Shown: positions 39,196-48,250 of the stretch, one piece after another
Position numbering within the stretch: position 1 is the stretch's first letter
Layout of the letters: every line of letters starts with the position of its first letter
NCBI RefSeq assembly: GCF_040253585.1
Contig: NZ_JBELAU010000017.1
Span: 1-64,000, forward strand
Length of the DNA stretch: 64,000 bases
Origin: Emticicia sp040253585
GTDB taxonomy: Bacteria > Bacteroidota > Bacteroidia > Cytophagales > Spirosomataceae
Direction: 5' to 3'
The notes under the pieces: model-generated
What the model saw: only the letters and a program-made list of their open reading frames with translations
Told to the model about the DNA's origin: nothing
Databases searched by the model: none
Made by a program: the position numbers and the translations under genes

Positions 39196-40815
39196 TTACC
39201 AATTTGGATTTTGCTTGAGATTCGGATTCAACGAAATCTCATTCAATGGCAAAGGCCATAAATAATCTTTTGCGGGGTCGAATTTGCGGAAATTGGCGGC
39301 TGTAACTAAAATAAAACCATCGGGGGTTACAACAGCTGGTGTTGAAGCTCCAAATTCAGTTTTAAAGAAGAAATTACCTAAAACTGGCTTTGGCAATTCA
39401 ATTTCGGCAGTTTTCCAACGCATCAAATCCCAGTAACGATGTCCTTCTTGAGCCAATTCTATGCGTCGTTCACGACGAATTTCTTCACGCAAATTTAAGC
39501 CATTTGTCGTTACAAAAGCATTAGTCAATTTAGCAATTTTACCTCTTGTACGCAGCAAATTAATAGATAAATCTAAGTCAGCATCGCTGATTGTTTCATT
39601 TAACTCATATTTTGCTTCAGCATACGTTAATAATACTTCGGCGTATCGAAGCACTGGGCGGTCGATTGAAGATGCTTGCGTATTCCAATCATCAATATTT
39701 GAGAATTTTCTGAAACAGAACCCTGTCTTTTGGAAAACTATATTGGCTATATCAAACACTTTTTTAGTAAAAATATAAGGGTCTCCAGCTTTCATCACAG
39801 TCTGACTTAATCTGTCATCACGGTTGACAAATACATCAGTACTTTTCACTGGTGTTTTATAAAGTGGTGATTTTGAAGTCGGTAACCCATCGCTCATTAA
39901 ATATGAATCTACCAAACTTTTGGTTGGACTCTTATTACCATTTTCAATGGTTCCTCTATAGTAAGTATGCACCAAAACTCGGTCAGTTAGGCTAACACCG
40001 TATTGTTTGACGATGATATTCTCTTTGTTCTGTAATCCTTCGCCTTCATACTGAAAAAGATTAAAATAATTTGCAAAAAGGCTATGTTGTTTGCTATCAA
40101 TCACTGCTTTGGCTGCTGCTACTGCCAATGTCAGGTGCGTTTTTGAGTCGCCATAATTATGAAATTTTGAGCGGGTACCTTCAAAAAGTGCCACACGAGC
40201 CTTAAATGCCAATGCACCTGTGTTTGAAATACGTCCAAAATTAGCAGTTCCAAGTGCCGCCATCGTTGGCAATTTCGATGCAGCAAAATCAAGGTCTTGG
40301 TAAATTTGTGAAATAATTTCTTCTCTCGGACTGGCTGGGGCAGTTAATTCTGGCGAATTATCGTCCAAAATTTTGAGAATCAATGGCACATTTCCATATC
40401 TCTGAACCAGATTATAATAGCCCCAAGCTCTAAAAAAACGGGCTTCTGCCACGTATCTATCAATAACCGCCACACTGGTATTTTCAGCAGCACGAGGGGC
40501 CTTTTCGATGATATTGTTGGCCGCTCGAATCAGTATATAAGGATTACTATAATTTCCATCCGTGGCAGGTGCAAGGCGTGAACCATCGCTAATGCTATTA
40601 GCAGTCAATCCGATTGCATCGTCAGACCAGACATCTTCATTATTAAATGCAGGAATAAATGTATATAGATAATTTGTTGCCGCGATCAAATCTGTTTCCG
40701 AACGCCAAAAGGTGGCATCGCTGATTGATGTTTCGGGAAGGCGGTCAACTTCGCAAGCGGTCATGCCCAAAAATAGCAGACAAGTCGAAAGAATATATTT
40801 GAATTTAGATTTCAT
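39196..40815 (-). CDS. SusD/RagB family outer-membrane glycan-binding lipoprotein
   Basis: 539 residues, lipoprotein signal ending LFLGMTAC with the lipidated Cys at 21. SusD_2/SusD-type TPR scaffold: LPETSISDATFWRSETDLIA near the N-terminus, RAWGYYNLVQRYGNVPLIL (about 150), PVLRYAEVLLTYAEAKYEL and RERRIELAQEGHRYWDLMRW (about 465-485). Binds oligosaccharide at the cell surface and acts as lid of the SusC transporter encoded 58 bases upstream. Specificity cannot be read off. Confidence 0.95.
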   Translation of the reverse strand: MKSKFKYILSTCLLFLGMTACEVDRLPETSISDATFWRSETDLIAATNYLYTFIPAFNNEDVWSDDAIGLTANSISDGSRLAPATDGNYSNPYILIRAANNIIEKAPRAAENTSVAVIDRYVAEARFFRAWGYYNLVQRYGNVPLILKILDDNSPELTAPASPREEIISQIYQDLDFAASKLPTMAALGTANFGRISNTGALAFKARVALFEGTRSKFHNYGDSKTHLTLAVAAAKAVIDSKQHSLFANYFNLFQYEGEGLQNKENIIVKQYGVSLTDRVLVHTYYRGTIENGNKSPTKSLVDSYLMSDGLPTSKSPLYKTPVKSTDVFVNRDDRLSQTVMKAGDPYIFTKKVFDIANIVFQKTGFCFRKFSNIDDWNTQASSIDRPVLRYAEVLLTYAEAKYELNETISDADLDLSINLLRTRGKIAKLTNAFVTTNGLNLREEIRRERRIELAQEGHRYWDLMRWKTAEIELPKPVLGNFFFKTEFGASTPAVVTPDGFILVTAANFRKFDPAKDYLWPLPLNEISLNPNLKQNPNW

Positions 40816-40873
40816 AAGAAAAATATTTTAATTGGTTAATCGTTGATTATCAGATTTTTATATCTTTTATAAC

Positions 40874-43800
40874 TTAAAAATTTAAGTTAATACCTGCCGA
40901 AGCAGTAGCAAAAAATGGATAATCATTTTCGATATTGTCTCTTTGTTCTGGGTCAAAATACCCTTTAAATTGTCCTAACTTCGAGAAAGTAAGAATATCT
41001 TGTGCCGAGAAAAAGATTCTGGCTCTCGAAATTTTCAATCTACTCGATACTTTTTCAGGAATTGTATAACCCACTTGTAGATTTTTCAAACGTGCATAGC
41101 GGCCATTCAAAAGCCATTTGTCAGACACACGATAGTTGTGGTCGCCTCCTTGAAACGGACGTGGATATAAGGCATCAGGATTTTCAGGAGTCCAATAATC
41201 TCGGTGAATGCCCAGTGCTTGCTTCCATGTTACGATAAGCGGAGCAATTGTTTGAGTTTCTGGTCTGAACGAACGCTTACCAACTCCCTGAATAAATGCC
41301 GTAAAATCAAAACCTTTAAAGTTAAACCCAAGCGTTGTACCAAACACATAGCGAGGTTGAGTTGTGCCAAGATACACAAGGTCACCGAAGTCAGATGTAT
41401 TTCCCTTTCCAACATTGATTCTACCATCGCCATTGAGGTCTAAATATTTTACATCGCCTGCACCAGTTCGGTTATCTTGAAATGCCCACGCTTTTACTTC
41501 ATCGGCTGTTGAAAAATAACCGTCGGTTTTATAACCAAATATACTATTCAGTGGATAACCCTCTACGATGCCGTTAGTTCCGGCTCCAACGATGTTTCTT
41601 GCTGAAAAATTAATCAACTCATTCTGGTTATCCGAAAGGTTGGCGGCAACAGTATAAGAAAAATCTTTACCGATTTGTCCTCTATAACGTGCTTCCAATT
41701 CCCAACCCCATGATTTTAGTTCACCGTTATTTTTTCGAGGTGTGCCAATACCAATCACCGCAGGTAAGTTTTGTGGAGTGAGCATATTACGGTTATATTT
41801 CACGTAATAGTCACCATTGATTTGTAACCTGTTCTTTAGCAAGCCAATATCAAAACCAACGTTGGTTGTTTCGATGGTTTCCCATGAAAGCGATTGTGAT
41901 GGAATAGAGCCTTGAAAAAGATAAGAAGCACGAGAATCTCCCAAAACTAAGGCAGAACCACGACTCAACTGACTGAGATAATCATAATTACCAAGGATAC
42001 TTCCGCCTAAAGCACCACCTAAGCGTCCCCAAGAAGCACGAAGTTTAAATTCAGAAAGAAAGTTTACATCTTTCATAAAGCCCTCACGGTGAACATTCCA
42101 ACCCGCCGAAGCCGATGGGAAATATTTTACTCGTAAGCCCGGGGCAAGTTTTGAGTTGTCATCACGTCGGATAGTTGCTTCGAGGAGATATTTACCATCA
42201 TAATTATAATTGAATCGACTAAAAACCGACTGCGAAGCATTTGTTCCGATAAATTGGCTATTAGTTTTTGTTTTATCATCGCCCAAATTAAGCGTCGGCA
42301 AATCATTACTTACCAAGTTGGTTGCTCCTGCACTTACACTTTCCTGTCTAAAGTTTTCGTAGTTATAACCTACTAATACACCTAAATTATGCTTTTGAGC
42401 AATAGCAATATCATAATTTGCTAATAATTGTAAGTTGGTATTATTAATTAATTCTTCAAAAATATTATAGCTATTAACCTGATTCACATAACTTAGTATT
42501 TTTCCTCGTCCCCAAAGTGGAACTGTTCGAGCAAAGTTTTTCCTATCTGAAAGACGGTACTGTGTACCTGCAACGGCAGTAAGCCTTAGGCCTTTTACGA
42601 TATTATTTGCTCGCAAAGTTGCAGTTCCATCAAAAAAGTCTCTTTTCAATATATTATACCCACCCGATTCAAGGCGAGCATAAGCCGTTGCGGCCGAACC
42701 AGCCCCATTATATTGTCCATCAGGAGTAAAAAACGGTGTACGAGTACGCAAACGATAAAGTTCATAAATAACTCCCTGACCATTCAAACCACCCGAAACT
42801 GCATCTTGCTGGTCTTTTGTATATGACAAACGAGTATCAATTGAGAAGATTTTACTCAATTGAGCACCCATGTTGAGGCGAACATTATAACGTTTGTAAT
42901 TATCGGGGCCAACTTTGAAGATTCCGTCTTTTCCATAATAACCACCTGATAACAAGAAATTTAGTTTATCATTTCCGCCCGACATACTCAAATTTTGAGT
43001 TGTCATCGAGGAGTATTTTTTCAAGATTTGGTCAGTCAGTGGTTCTTGATTATAAAACAAATAAGTAGTGGTATCGGCAGGGTTTACCACATAAGGCACA
43101 CCATCTCTGATTCTTTGAAGGTCTAACTCAGTATATTCGGGGCCAGCTCCTGAATTTTTCTTGGCTAAATTAGAAAATTCGGCTTCTTCCAAAAGTGTCA
43201 TTCGGCTTGGAATATTGATCGACCAATCAGTACCTTGTTGAGCCAAATAATTAAATTTCACTTTACCCGCCTTCGCTTTTTTAGTAGTAATTAAAATTAC
43301 ACCACCCGCTGCCTGAGCTCCATAAATAGAAGCAGCGGCGGCATCTTTTAGTACACTAATGCTTTCTACATCGTTCGGATTCATTGTTTGAAGAGTGTTT
43401 CCCGGTACAGTTACCCCATCAAGCACAACCAAAGGGTCGATATTTCCATTAGCCGATGATGCACCACGAATCTGAATACCAATACCTTCGCTCCCTGGTT
43501 GACCATTTGAGCGAGTGACGATTAGTCCAGGGCTTGTACCTTGCAAAGCATTGGCCAAATTACTCGATGGACGATTTTCGATGGCCTTCGAGTCGATTGT
43601 AGAAACTGCACCCGTCAAATTAACTTTTTTCTGAGTGCCATAACCTACCACAACAACCTCTTCAAGTGATTTTGAGTCGGTAGCCATACTTACAATGATG
43701 TTTGTCTGATTTCCTACTACAATTTCTTGTGTTTCATAGCCTAAAAAACTAAATACCAACACCGAGTTTTTATTAGGGACTTTTATAGAAAAATCTCCTT

Positions 43801-44011
43801 TGGCATCAGTAGTAGCTCCACGAGAAGTACCTTTTATGGTAATACTTACACCTGGCAATGTTTCCCCTTTTTCAGAATCACTTACTTTTCCTGTGATTGT
43901 GATGTCAGCAGCGTAGCTACAAACTGCAAAAAGCAGCGTAAAAAGCGTGTAAACAAACCTACACTTGGTGGTTTTGTTTAAAGGTCGAAATAAAAGTAAG
44001 TGATGTTTCAT
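40874..44011 (-). CDS. SusC/RagA TonB-linked outer-membrane transporter
   Basis: 1045 residues. Signal sequence in the first 35 residues (FVYTLFTLLFAVCSYA), carboxypeptidase-D-like domain ITGKVSDSEKGETLPGVSIT to about 115, TonB box/plug start EEVVVVGYGTQKKVNLTGAV, plug domain with NVDPLVVLDGVTVP-type motif and DAAAASIYGAQAAGGVILIT, then a 22-strand barrel ending INLNF with the aromatic C-terminal residue. Imports oligosaccharides with SusD using TonB energy. Second gene of the operon, 70 bases after GH88. Confidence 0.95.
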   Translation of the reverse strand: MKHHLLLFRPLNKTTKCRFVYTLFTLLFAVCSYAADITITGKVSDSEKGETLPGVSITIKGTSRGATTDAKGDFSIKVPNKNSVLVFSFLGYETQEIVVGNQTNIIVSMATDSKSLEEVVVVGYGTQKKVNLTGAVSTIDSKAIENRPSSNLANALQGTSPGLIVTRSNGQPGSEGIGIQIRGASSANGNIDPLVVLDGVTVPGNTLQTMNPNDVESISVLKDAAAASIYGAQAAGGVILITTKKAKAGKVKFNYLAQQGTDWSINIPSRMTLLEEAEFSNLAKKNSGAGPEYTELDLQRIRDGVPYVVNPADTTTYLFYNQEPLTDQILKKYSSMTTQNLSMSGGNDKLNFLLSGGYYGKDGIFKVGPDNYKRYNVRLNMGAQLSKIFSIDTRLSYTKDQQDAVSGGLNGQGVIYELYRLRTRTPFFTPDGQYNGAGSAATAYARLESGGYNILKRDFFDGTATLRANNIVKGLRLTAVAGTQYRLSDRKNFARTVPLWGRGKILSYVNQVNSYNIFEELINNTNLQLLANYDIAIAQKHNLGVLVGYNYENFRQESVSAGATNLVSNDLPTLNLGDDKTKTNSQFIGTNASQSVFSRFNYNYDGKYLLEATIRRDDNSKLAPGLRVKYFPSASAGWNVHREGFMKDVNFLSEFKLRASWGRLGGALGGSILGNYDYLSQLSRGSALVLGDSRASYLFQGSIPSQSLSWETIETTNVGFDIGLLKNRLQINGDYYVKYNRNMLTPQNLPAVIGIGTPRKNNGELKSWGWELEARYRGQIGKDFSYTVAANLSDNQNELINFSARNIVGAGTNGIVEGYPLNSIFGYKTDGYFSTADEVKAWAFQDNRTGAGDVKYLDLNGDGRINVGKGNTSDFGDLVYLGTTQPRYVFGTTLGFNFKGFDFTAFIQGVGKRSFRPETQTIAPLIVTWKQALGIHRDYWTPENPDALYPRPFQGGDHNYRVSDKWLLNGRYARLKNLQVGYTIPEKVSSRLKISRARIFFSAQDILTFSKLGQFKGYFDPEQRDNIENDYPFFATASAGINLNF

Positions 44012-44080
44012 AGAATTTTGGATAGAATGTTAGAATGAACGTTTACATTTTTATTTAAAGTAGTGTGGATTTAATGAATA

Positions 44081-45268
44081 TTAGAACAATTTCTTCTTTG
44101 TTCGCAAAGCCTCATATCTCAAAAGACCTTCCAAATAATAATAATCCGCGTAAACAAGTGGCACATCAATCTCCGAATTTCCGGGTTTATGGCCCGTACT
44201 GTGCATCAATATAAAATGATTATTTTTGCCGAGTTCAGCTTTGAATGCAGGTGTAGATAATGTTTCAAGCATTTTCACGGCCGAGTTGTAGTAAGTTTTA
44301 GCATCTTTACCACCATAAGTACTTAGTTCTAATAATGCTGAGGCACAAATTGCTCCAGCCGAAGCATCACGTTCTTCGCCTTGTTTACTAAAATCCCAAT
44401 ACGGAATCATATCGGCTGGAAGTGTAGGATTTTTAAGATAGAAATTGGCAATATTTCGTGCAAAATCAAGGTATTTCTTGTCTTTTGTTTCACGATACAT
44501 AACCGTGTAGCCATAAAGCCCCCATGCTTGGCCTCTTGCCCAAGCCGACTCGTCGGCCGCTCCTTGGTGCGTTTTCTTTGCCAAAACTTCACCATTTTCA
44601 CCATATAACAATACATGATAGCTACTGAAATCGGGGCGATAATGATTTTTCATCGTATTATCAGCATGCGTTACACTTAAATTGTAGAGGCTTTTATCGC
44701 CTGATTCTTTAGCTGCCCAAAACAAAAACTCAAGATTCATCATGTTATCAATGATAACAGGGTACTTATAGCCACCTTTAAAGCTTTCCCAAGACTTAAT
44801 CAAACCGATTTTAGGATTAAATCTCGTTGCTAAAGACTTCGCTCCTGTAAGCATTATGTCTTTATAAGCAGGATTTTTTGTAAGCCGATAACCATTCCCA
44901 AAAGGGCAATAGAGCATAAAACCCAAATCATGGGTGCGGGTATTAAACTTTTCTTTCTCAACTGCCATCGTCCATTTATGAGCAGCATCTTTCCATTTTG
45001 GGTCATTATTATATTGGTAAATATACCAGAGCGAACCACCAAAAAAACCACTGCACCACCAGTCAGACTTCATATCACGAGGAGAACCATCTGGCTGTGT
45101 TGACTGTGGAAATTTTGTCAAATCTTGATGTGCAGCGAGCATACCCTCATATTGTTTGGCGGCGAACTCAAATTCTTTTTTCACATCGAGTTTAGACTGT
45201 CCAAATGATGCAATTGATAACAACAATAATAGAGAAAGAGAATACTTTTTGAGGTTAATTTGTCTCAT
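44081..45268 (-). CDS. GH88 unsaturated glucuronyl hydrolase
   Basis: 395 residues, signal peptide MRQINLKKYSLSLLLLLSIA. Alpha6/alpha6 barrel of GH88 with the two catalytic Asp positions in THDLGF (D114) and IIDNMMNLE (D174), spaced 60 residues as in characterised enzymes (D88/D149 of the Bacillus enzyme). It hydrates the 4,5-unsaturated uronic acid left by lyases at the non-reducing end, which fits the two lyase-like genes downstream. Promoter-proximal gene of the operon, next to the LacI-type operators, so it is probably induced by the unsaturated oligosaccharide. Confidence 0.92.
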   Translation of the reverse strand: MRQINLKKYSLSLLLLLSIASFGQSKLDVKKEFEFAAKQYEGMLAAHQDLTKFPQSTQPDGSPRDMKSDWWCSGFFGGSLWYIYQYNNDPKWKDAAHKWTMAVEKEKFNTRTHDLGFMLYCPFGNGYRLTKNPAYKDIMLTGAKSLATRFNPKIGLIKSWESFKGGYKYPVIIDNMMNLEFLFWAAKESGDKSLYNLSVTHADNTMKNHYRPDFSSYHVLLYGENGEVLAKKTHQGAADESAWARGQAWGLYGYTVMYRETKDKKYLDFARNIANFYLKNPTLPADMIPYWDFSKQGEERDASAGAICASALLELSTYGGKDAKTYYNSAVKMLETLSTPAFKAELGKNNHFILMHSTGHKPGNSEIDVPLVYADYYYLEGLLRYEALRTKKKLF

Positions 45269-45612
45269 TAGTTTACGAATTAAGGATATTGGAAAAATAC
45301 AATAAATAAATATTTTTTTATATGTAGATAAAAGTCAATTTAATTATCTATTTATTTATAAATTTTATTAATATTTATAAATATAGTGCTCAATTATTAA
45401 TTATCAAAGAAAAAATAGTAGAAAAAAGACATAAGTTTTTATTAATTTATGCAAACGTAACCGCAAACGTAACCGCAAACGTTTGCATTTATTTTAATTT
45501 TTATACTATCTCTCAATAAATTTATATTACCTTCGTTTGCTAAATTTTTTATTTACATTTGAAAGCTTATTAGTCACTTAGAATATATTGTAAAAATTAT
45601 ATTTTATCCATT
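45269..45612. promoter_or_regulatory. Divergent promoter region of the polysaccharide operon and lacI
   Basis: 344 bases, AT-rich, no ORF. It contains the tandem operator at 45451-45486. A TACCTTCG box (45528-45535) lies 78 bases before lacI and matches TAnnTTTG at all but one position; I found no convincing -33 partner at standard spacing. The leftward promoter is presumably within 45290-45440, a run of T/A-rich DNA where boxes are ambiguous. Confidence 0.55.
45451..45486. promoter_or_regulatory. Tandem LacI-family operator array
   Basis: GCAAACGTAACC is repeated head-to-tail at 45451-45462 and 45463-45474, directly followed by the perfect 12-bp palindrome GCAAACGTTTGC at 45475-45486. The central CG and AAACGTTT core are typical of LacI/GalR-family sites. 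Three consecutive 12-base units share the GCAAACGT half. The regulator is probably the LacI protein encoded at 45613. Confidence 0.85.
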
Positions 45613-46629
45613 ATGCAGCGAAGAAACCCTGTGACAATTAAAGATATTGCACAAACCCTTAACATTTCTGTTTCTACAGTTTCAAGGGCTCTGCGTGGAA
45701 TGCCAGAAATTCACCCAGATACTAAAGGTGCAATTTTGAAACTGGCCGAGGAAATGGACTACCAACCTAATCAACTGGCCAAAAATTTAGTGGGAAATCG
45801 TACAAAAACAATTGGGGTGATTGTGCCTGCATTGAGCTACTATTTTTTCGCTTCCATGCTCAATAGTATCGAAGACGCTGCCATGCAAGCTGGGTATAGT
45901 GTAATGGTTTGTCAGACCAACGAGTCATATCTAAGAGAAGTAGCACAAATTCAAAATATGCTCAACTCTCAGGTTGAGGGTTTTATTATTTCATTGGCTC
46001 GTGATTCGCTCGACTATGACCACATCAACCGATTAATCCGAAAACAAATACCACTCGTATTATTTGATAGATATACTGATAAAATTGAAAGTTCTAAAGT
46101 AATTGTAGATAATAAACAAGCAGCTTTTAGGGCTACTATGCACTTGATAGAAAAAGGTTGTCGTAGATTAGCTTGCTTGGCTGGGCCGCCGCATCTTGAA
46201 ATCAGTAATCAACGTTTGGATGGTTTTAAAGAAGCAATTACAAGCAGTGGGTTGCAGTATGAAGAACAATACGTAAGTCACAGTGATTTTACACAAGAAA
46301 ATACAATCATCCAGGCCAGTAATATGATGAGCCTTAGTAATCCGCCAGATGGCATCCTTACTATGAGTGATAACATTGCGTTTTCAACTATGTATGCACT
46401 CAAACAACGTGGTCTTAGAATTCCAGAAGATGTAGCCATGGTTAGTTTTAATAATGAGCCTACTTGCATGTACCTCACACCTTCGCTAACGAGTATTAGT
46501 CAACCTATAAGAGAAATGGGAACTCAGGCTGTCAGGTTATTGCTCAAACAACTCGAAGCCGATAAGATAGAACCCGAAACAATAGTACTTGATACACAAT
46601 TAGTTATTAGAGAATCGTCATTAAAATAA
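45613..46629 (+). CDS. LacI family transcriptional regulator
   Basis: 338 residues. HTH TIKDIAQTLNISVSTVSRAL at about 7-26 with hinge helix QPNQLAKNLVGNRTKTIGVI, then the periplasmic-binding-protein-like sensor domain (GVIVPALSYYFFASMLNSIE; LVLFDRYTD; PPDGILTMSDNIAFSTMYAL; EDVAMVSFNNEPTCMYLTPS). Probably represses or switches the divergent polysaccharide operon through the 45451-45486 operator, with a mono- or oligosaccharide as inducer. It is 36 bases before pxpC on the same strand, so read-through could tie 5-oxoproline use to it; whether that is functional is unclear. Confidence 0.93.
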   Translation: MQRRNPVTIKDIAQTLNISVSTVSRALRGMPEIHPDTKGAILKLAEEMDYQPNQLAKNLVGNRTKTIGVIVPALSYYFFASMLNSIEDAAMQAGYSVMVCQTNESYLREVAQIQNMLNSQVEGFIISLARDSLDYDHINRLIRKQIPLVLFDRYTDKIESSKVIVDNKQAAFRATMHLIEKGCRRLACLAGPPHLEISNQRLDGFKEAITSSGLQYEEQYVSHSDFTQENTIIQASNMMSLSNPPDGILTMSDNIAFSTMYALKQRGLRIPEDVAMVSFNNEPTCMYLTPSLTSISQPIREMGTQAVRLLLKQLEADKIEPETIVLDTQLVIRESSLK

Positions 46630-46665
46630 AAATTTATTAATTTTAGGAAAAATAATGATTCAAAA

Positions 46666-47502
46666 GTGAAATTCATTAAGAAAGGGATACTTTCGACATA
46701 TCAAAATTTGGGAAATAATGGTCTTCGACATTTGGGGGTTAATCCCAGCGGAGCAATGGACAGATTTACGGTAAGACTACTAAATATTGCTCTACAAAAT
46801 GATGAAAATCAACCTATTTTGGAAATGCACTTTCCCGCCCCTGAGATATTGTTTGAAGAAGATACAGTAATTATCATCGGTGGAGCAGATTTTTCTGCAA
46901 CGATTGATAATGAGCCTATTGTAAACTGGAAAACAATTTTGGTAAAAACTGGTAATATTCTTAGATTTAAGAAATTAATTGCTGGTAGCCGAGCGTATTT
47001 GGCAACTAAGAAGTCTGAGAATAATTTTTTACCCTATATAGGGCAAGTTTCCAACTTTGATCACTCAAAAACAATCCGTTTCACCGAGGGTAACGAATTT
47101 GAATTACTGACCGAAAAAAGTAAAAAATCATTTGAAAATCAAGGTTTTAACACCTCAAAAGATTCCAACCGAATGGGCTTTAGAATGAATGCGGAAGCAT
47201 TAGAAGTAAAGACAAAGAAAGAATTGGTAAGTTCGGCAGTAGATTTTGGTACAATTCAACTTCTACCAAGTGGGCAAATAATTGTTCTCATGGCCGACCA
47301 CCAAACCAGTGGAGGCTACCCCCGACTTGGAAATGTTATTTCGGTTGACTTACCTAAATTAGCTCAAAGCAACATGAATAGCACATTTATGTTCAAAAAG
47401 GTTTCGGTTGAAGAAGCTGAAGATTTATTATTAAAACAAGAACTCGAACTTCAAAAACTAAAAACAAGCATCAGATTTTTCAATGATAAGCACAAAAATT
47501 GA
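46666..47502 (+). CDS. pxpC: 5-oxoprolinase subunit PxpC (KipA-like)
   Basis: 278 residues with a GTG start. It is chosen because the product begins KFIKKGILSTYQNLGNNGLR and continues HLGVNPSGAMDRFTVRLLN, exactly the CT_A_B family opening, and no in-frame ATG is near. Later blocks: EMHFPAPEILFEEDTVIIIG, SNRMGFRMNAEAL and PSGQIIVLMADHQTSGGYPR. Works with PxpA and PxpB to cleave 5-oxoproline. Overlaps pxpA by 20 bases, while pxpB is 13 kb upstream. The gene follows lacI by only 36 bases and has no obvious own promoter. Confidence 0.92.
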   Translation: MKFIKKGILSTYQNLGNNGLRHLGVNPSGAMDRFTVRLLNIALQNDENQPILEMHFPAPEILFEEDTVIIIGGADFSATIDNEPIVNWKTILVKTGNILRFKKLIAGSRAYLATKKSENNFLPYIGQVSNFDHSKTIRFTEGNEFELLTEKSKKSFENQGFNTSKDSNRMGFRMNAEALEVKTKKELVSSAVDFGTIQLLPSGQIIVLMADHQTSGGYPRLGNVISVDLPKLAQSNMNSTFMFKKVSVEEAEDLLLKQELELQKLKTSIRFFNDKHKN

Positions 47503-48247
47503 CCTTAACTGCGACATGGGCGAAGCATTCGGTGCTTGGCCGATGGGGAATGACACTGCTTTAATGGAGCTGATTTCATCGGCTAACATAGCTTGTGGTT
47601 TTCATGCAGGCGATGCCAGTATTATGCGAAAAACTGCTCAACTGGCTCTCGAAAAAAAAGTTGCCATCGGAGCTCATCCAGCATTTCCTGATTTACAAGG
47701 TTTCGGTCGCCGCAATATGCAGCTTTCACCGCTCGAAGTTTATGATATTTGTGTGTATCAGATTGGTGCAATGTTCGGCACAGTTAGAGCATTAGGCGGA
47801 AAACTTCACCACGTAAAACCACACGGTGCCTTGTATAATATGGCGGCCAAAGATGCCAATTTAGCAAAATCAATTGCCAGAGCAACTAAAGCCATCCATC
47901 CAGACTTAATTCTGTATGGTTTATCAGGAAGTTATTTAATAGCCGAGGCAGAAAAAATCGGTTTACAAACTGCCTCAGAAGTTTTTGCCGATCGAACTTA
48001 TCAAAACGATGGTAATCTAACACCTCGAACGCAAGCTAATGCAATGATTGAAAGTAAACAAGACGCTGTCAATCAAGTAATTATGATGATTAAAAAACAA
48101 TGTGTCATTTCGACAGAAGGTATAGAAATCCCTCTAAAAGCTGATACAGTATGTATTCATGGAGACGGAAATCACGCCGTTGAATTTGCAGAAGAATTAA
48201 GAAATGCTCTTTTGAACAAAAATATATTCATCGAAACCATTAAATAA
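47483..48247 (+). CDS. pxpA: 5-oxoprolinase subunit PxpA (LamB/YcsF)
   Basis: 254 residues. KIDLNCDMGEAFGAWPMGND at the N-terminus, SANIACGFHAGDASIMRKTA (about 30-50), GAHPAFPDLQGFGRR, HVKPHGALYN and TVCIHGDGNHAVEFAEEL near the C-terminus. These contain the conserved Asp/His residues of the family's TIM-like barrel. Catalyses the ATP-dependent opening of 5-oxoproline with PxpB and PxpC. Cytoplasmic. Overlaps pxpC and is followed 3 bases later by a hydroxylase gene, so it is mid-operon. Confidence 0.95.
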   Translation: MISTKIDLNCDMGEAFGAWPMGNDTALMELISSANIACGFHAGDASIMRKTAQLALEKKVAIGAHPAFPDLQGFGRRNMQLSPLEVYDICVYQIGAMFGTVRALGGKLHHVKPHGALYNMAAKDANLAKSIARATKAIHPDLILYGLSGSYLIAEAEKIGLQTASEVFADRTYQNDGNLTPRTQANAMIESKQDAVNQVIMMIKKQCVISTEGIEIPLKADTVCIHGDGNHAVEFAEELRNALLNKNIFIETIK

Positions 48248-48250
48248 GCC

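Noticed and set aside
45451..45486. Short CRISPR-like repeat array
   Set aside because: Units are 12 bases, contiguous with no spacers, and end in a LacI-type palindrome next to a lacI gene.
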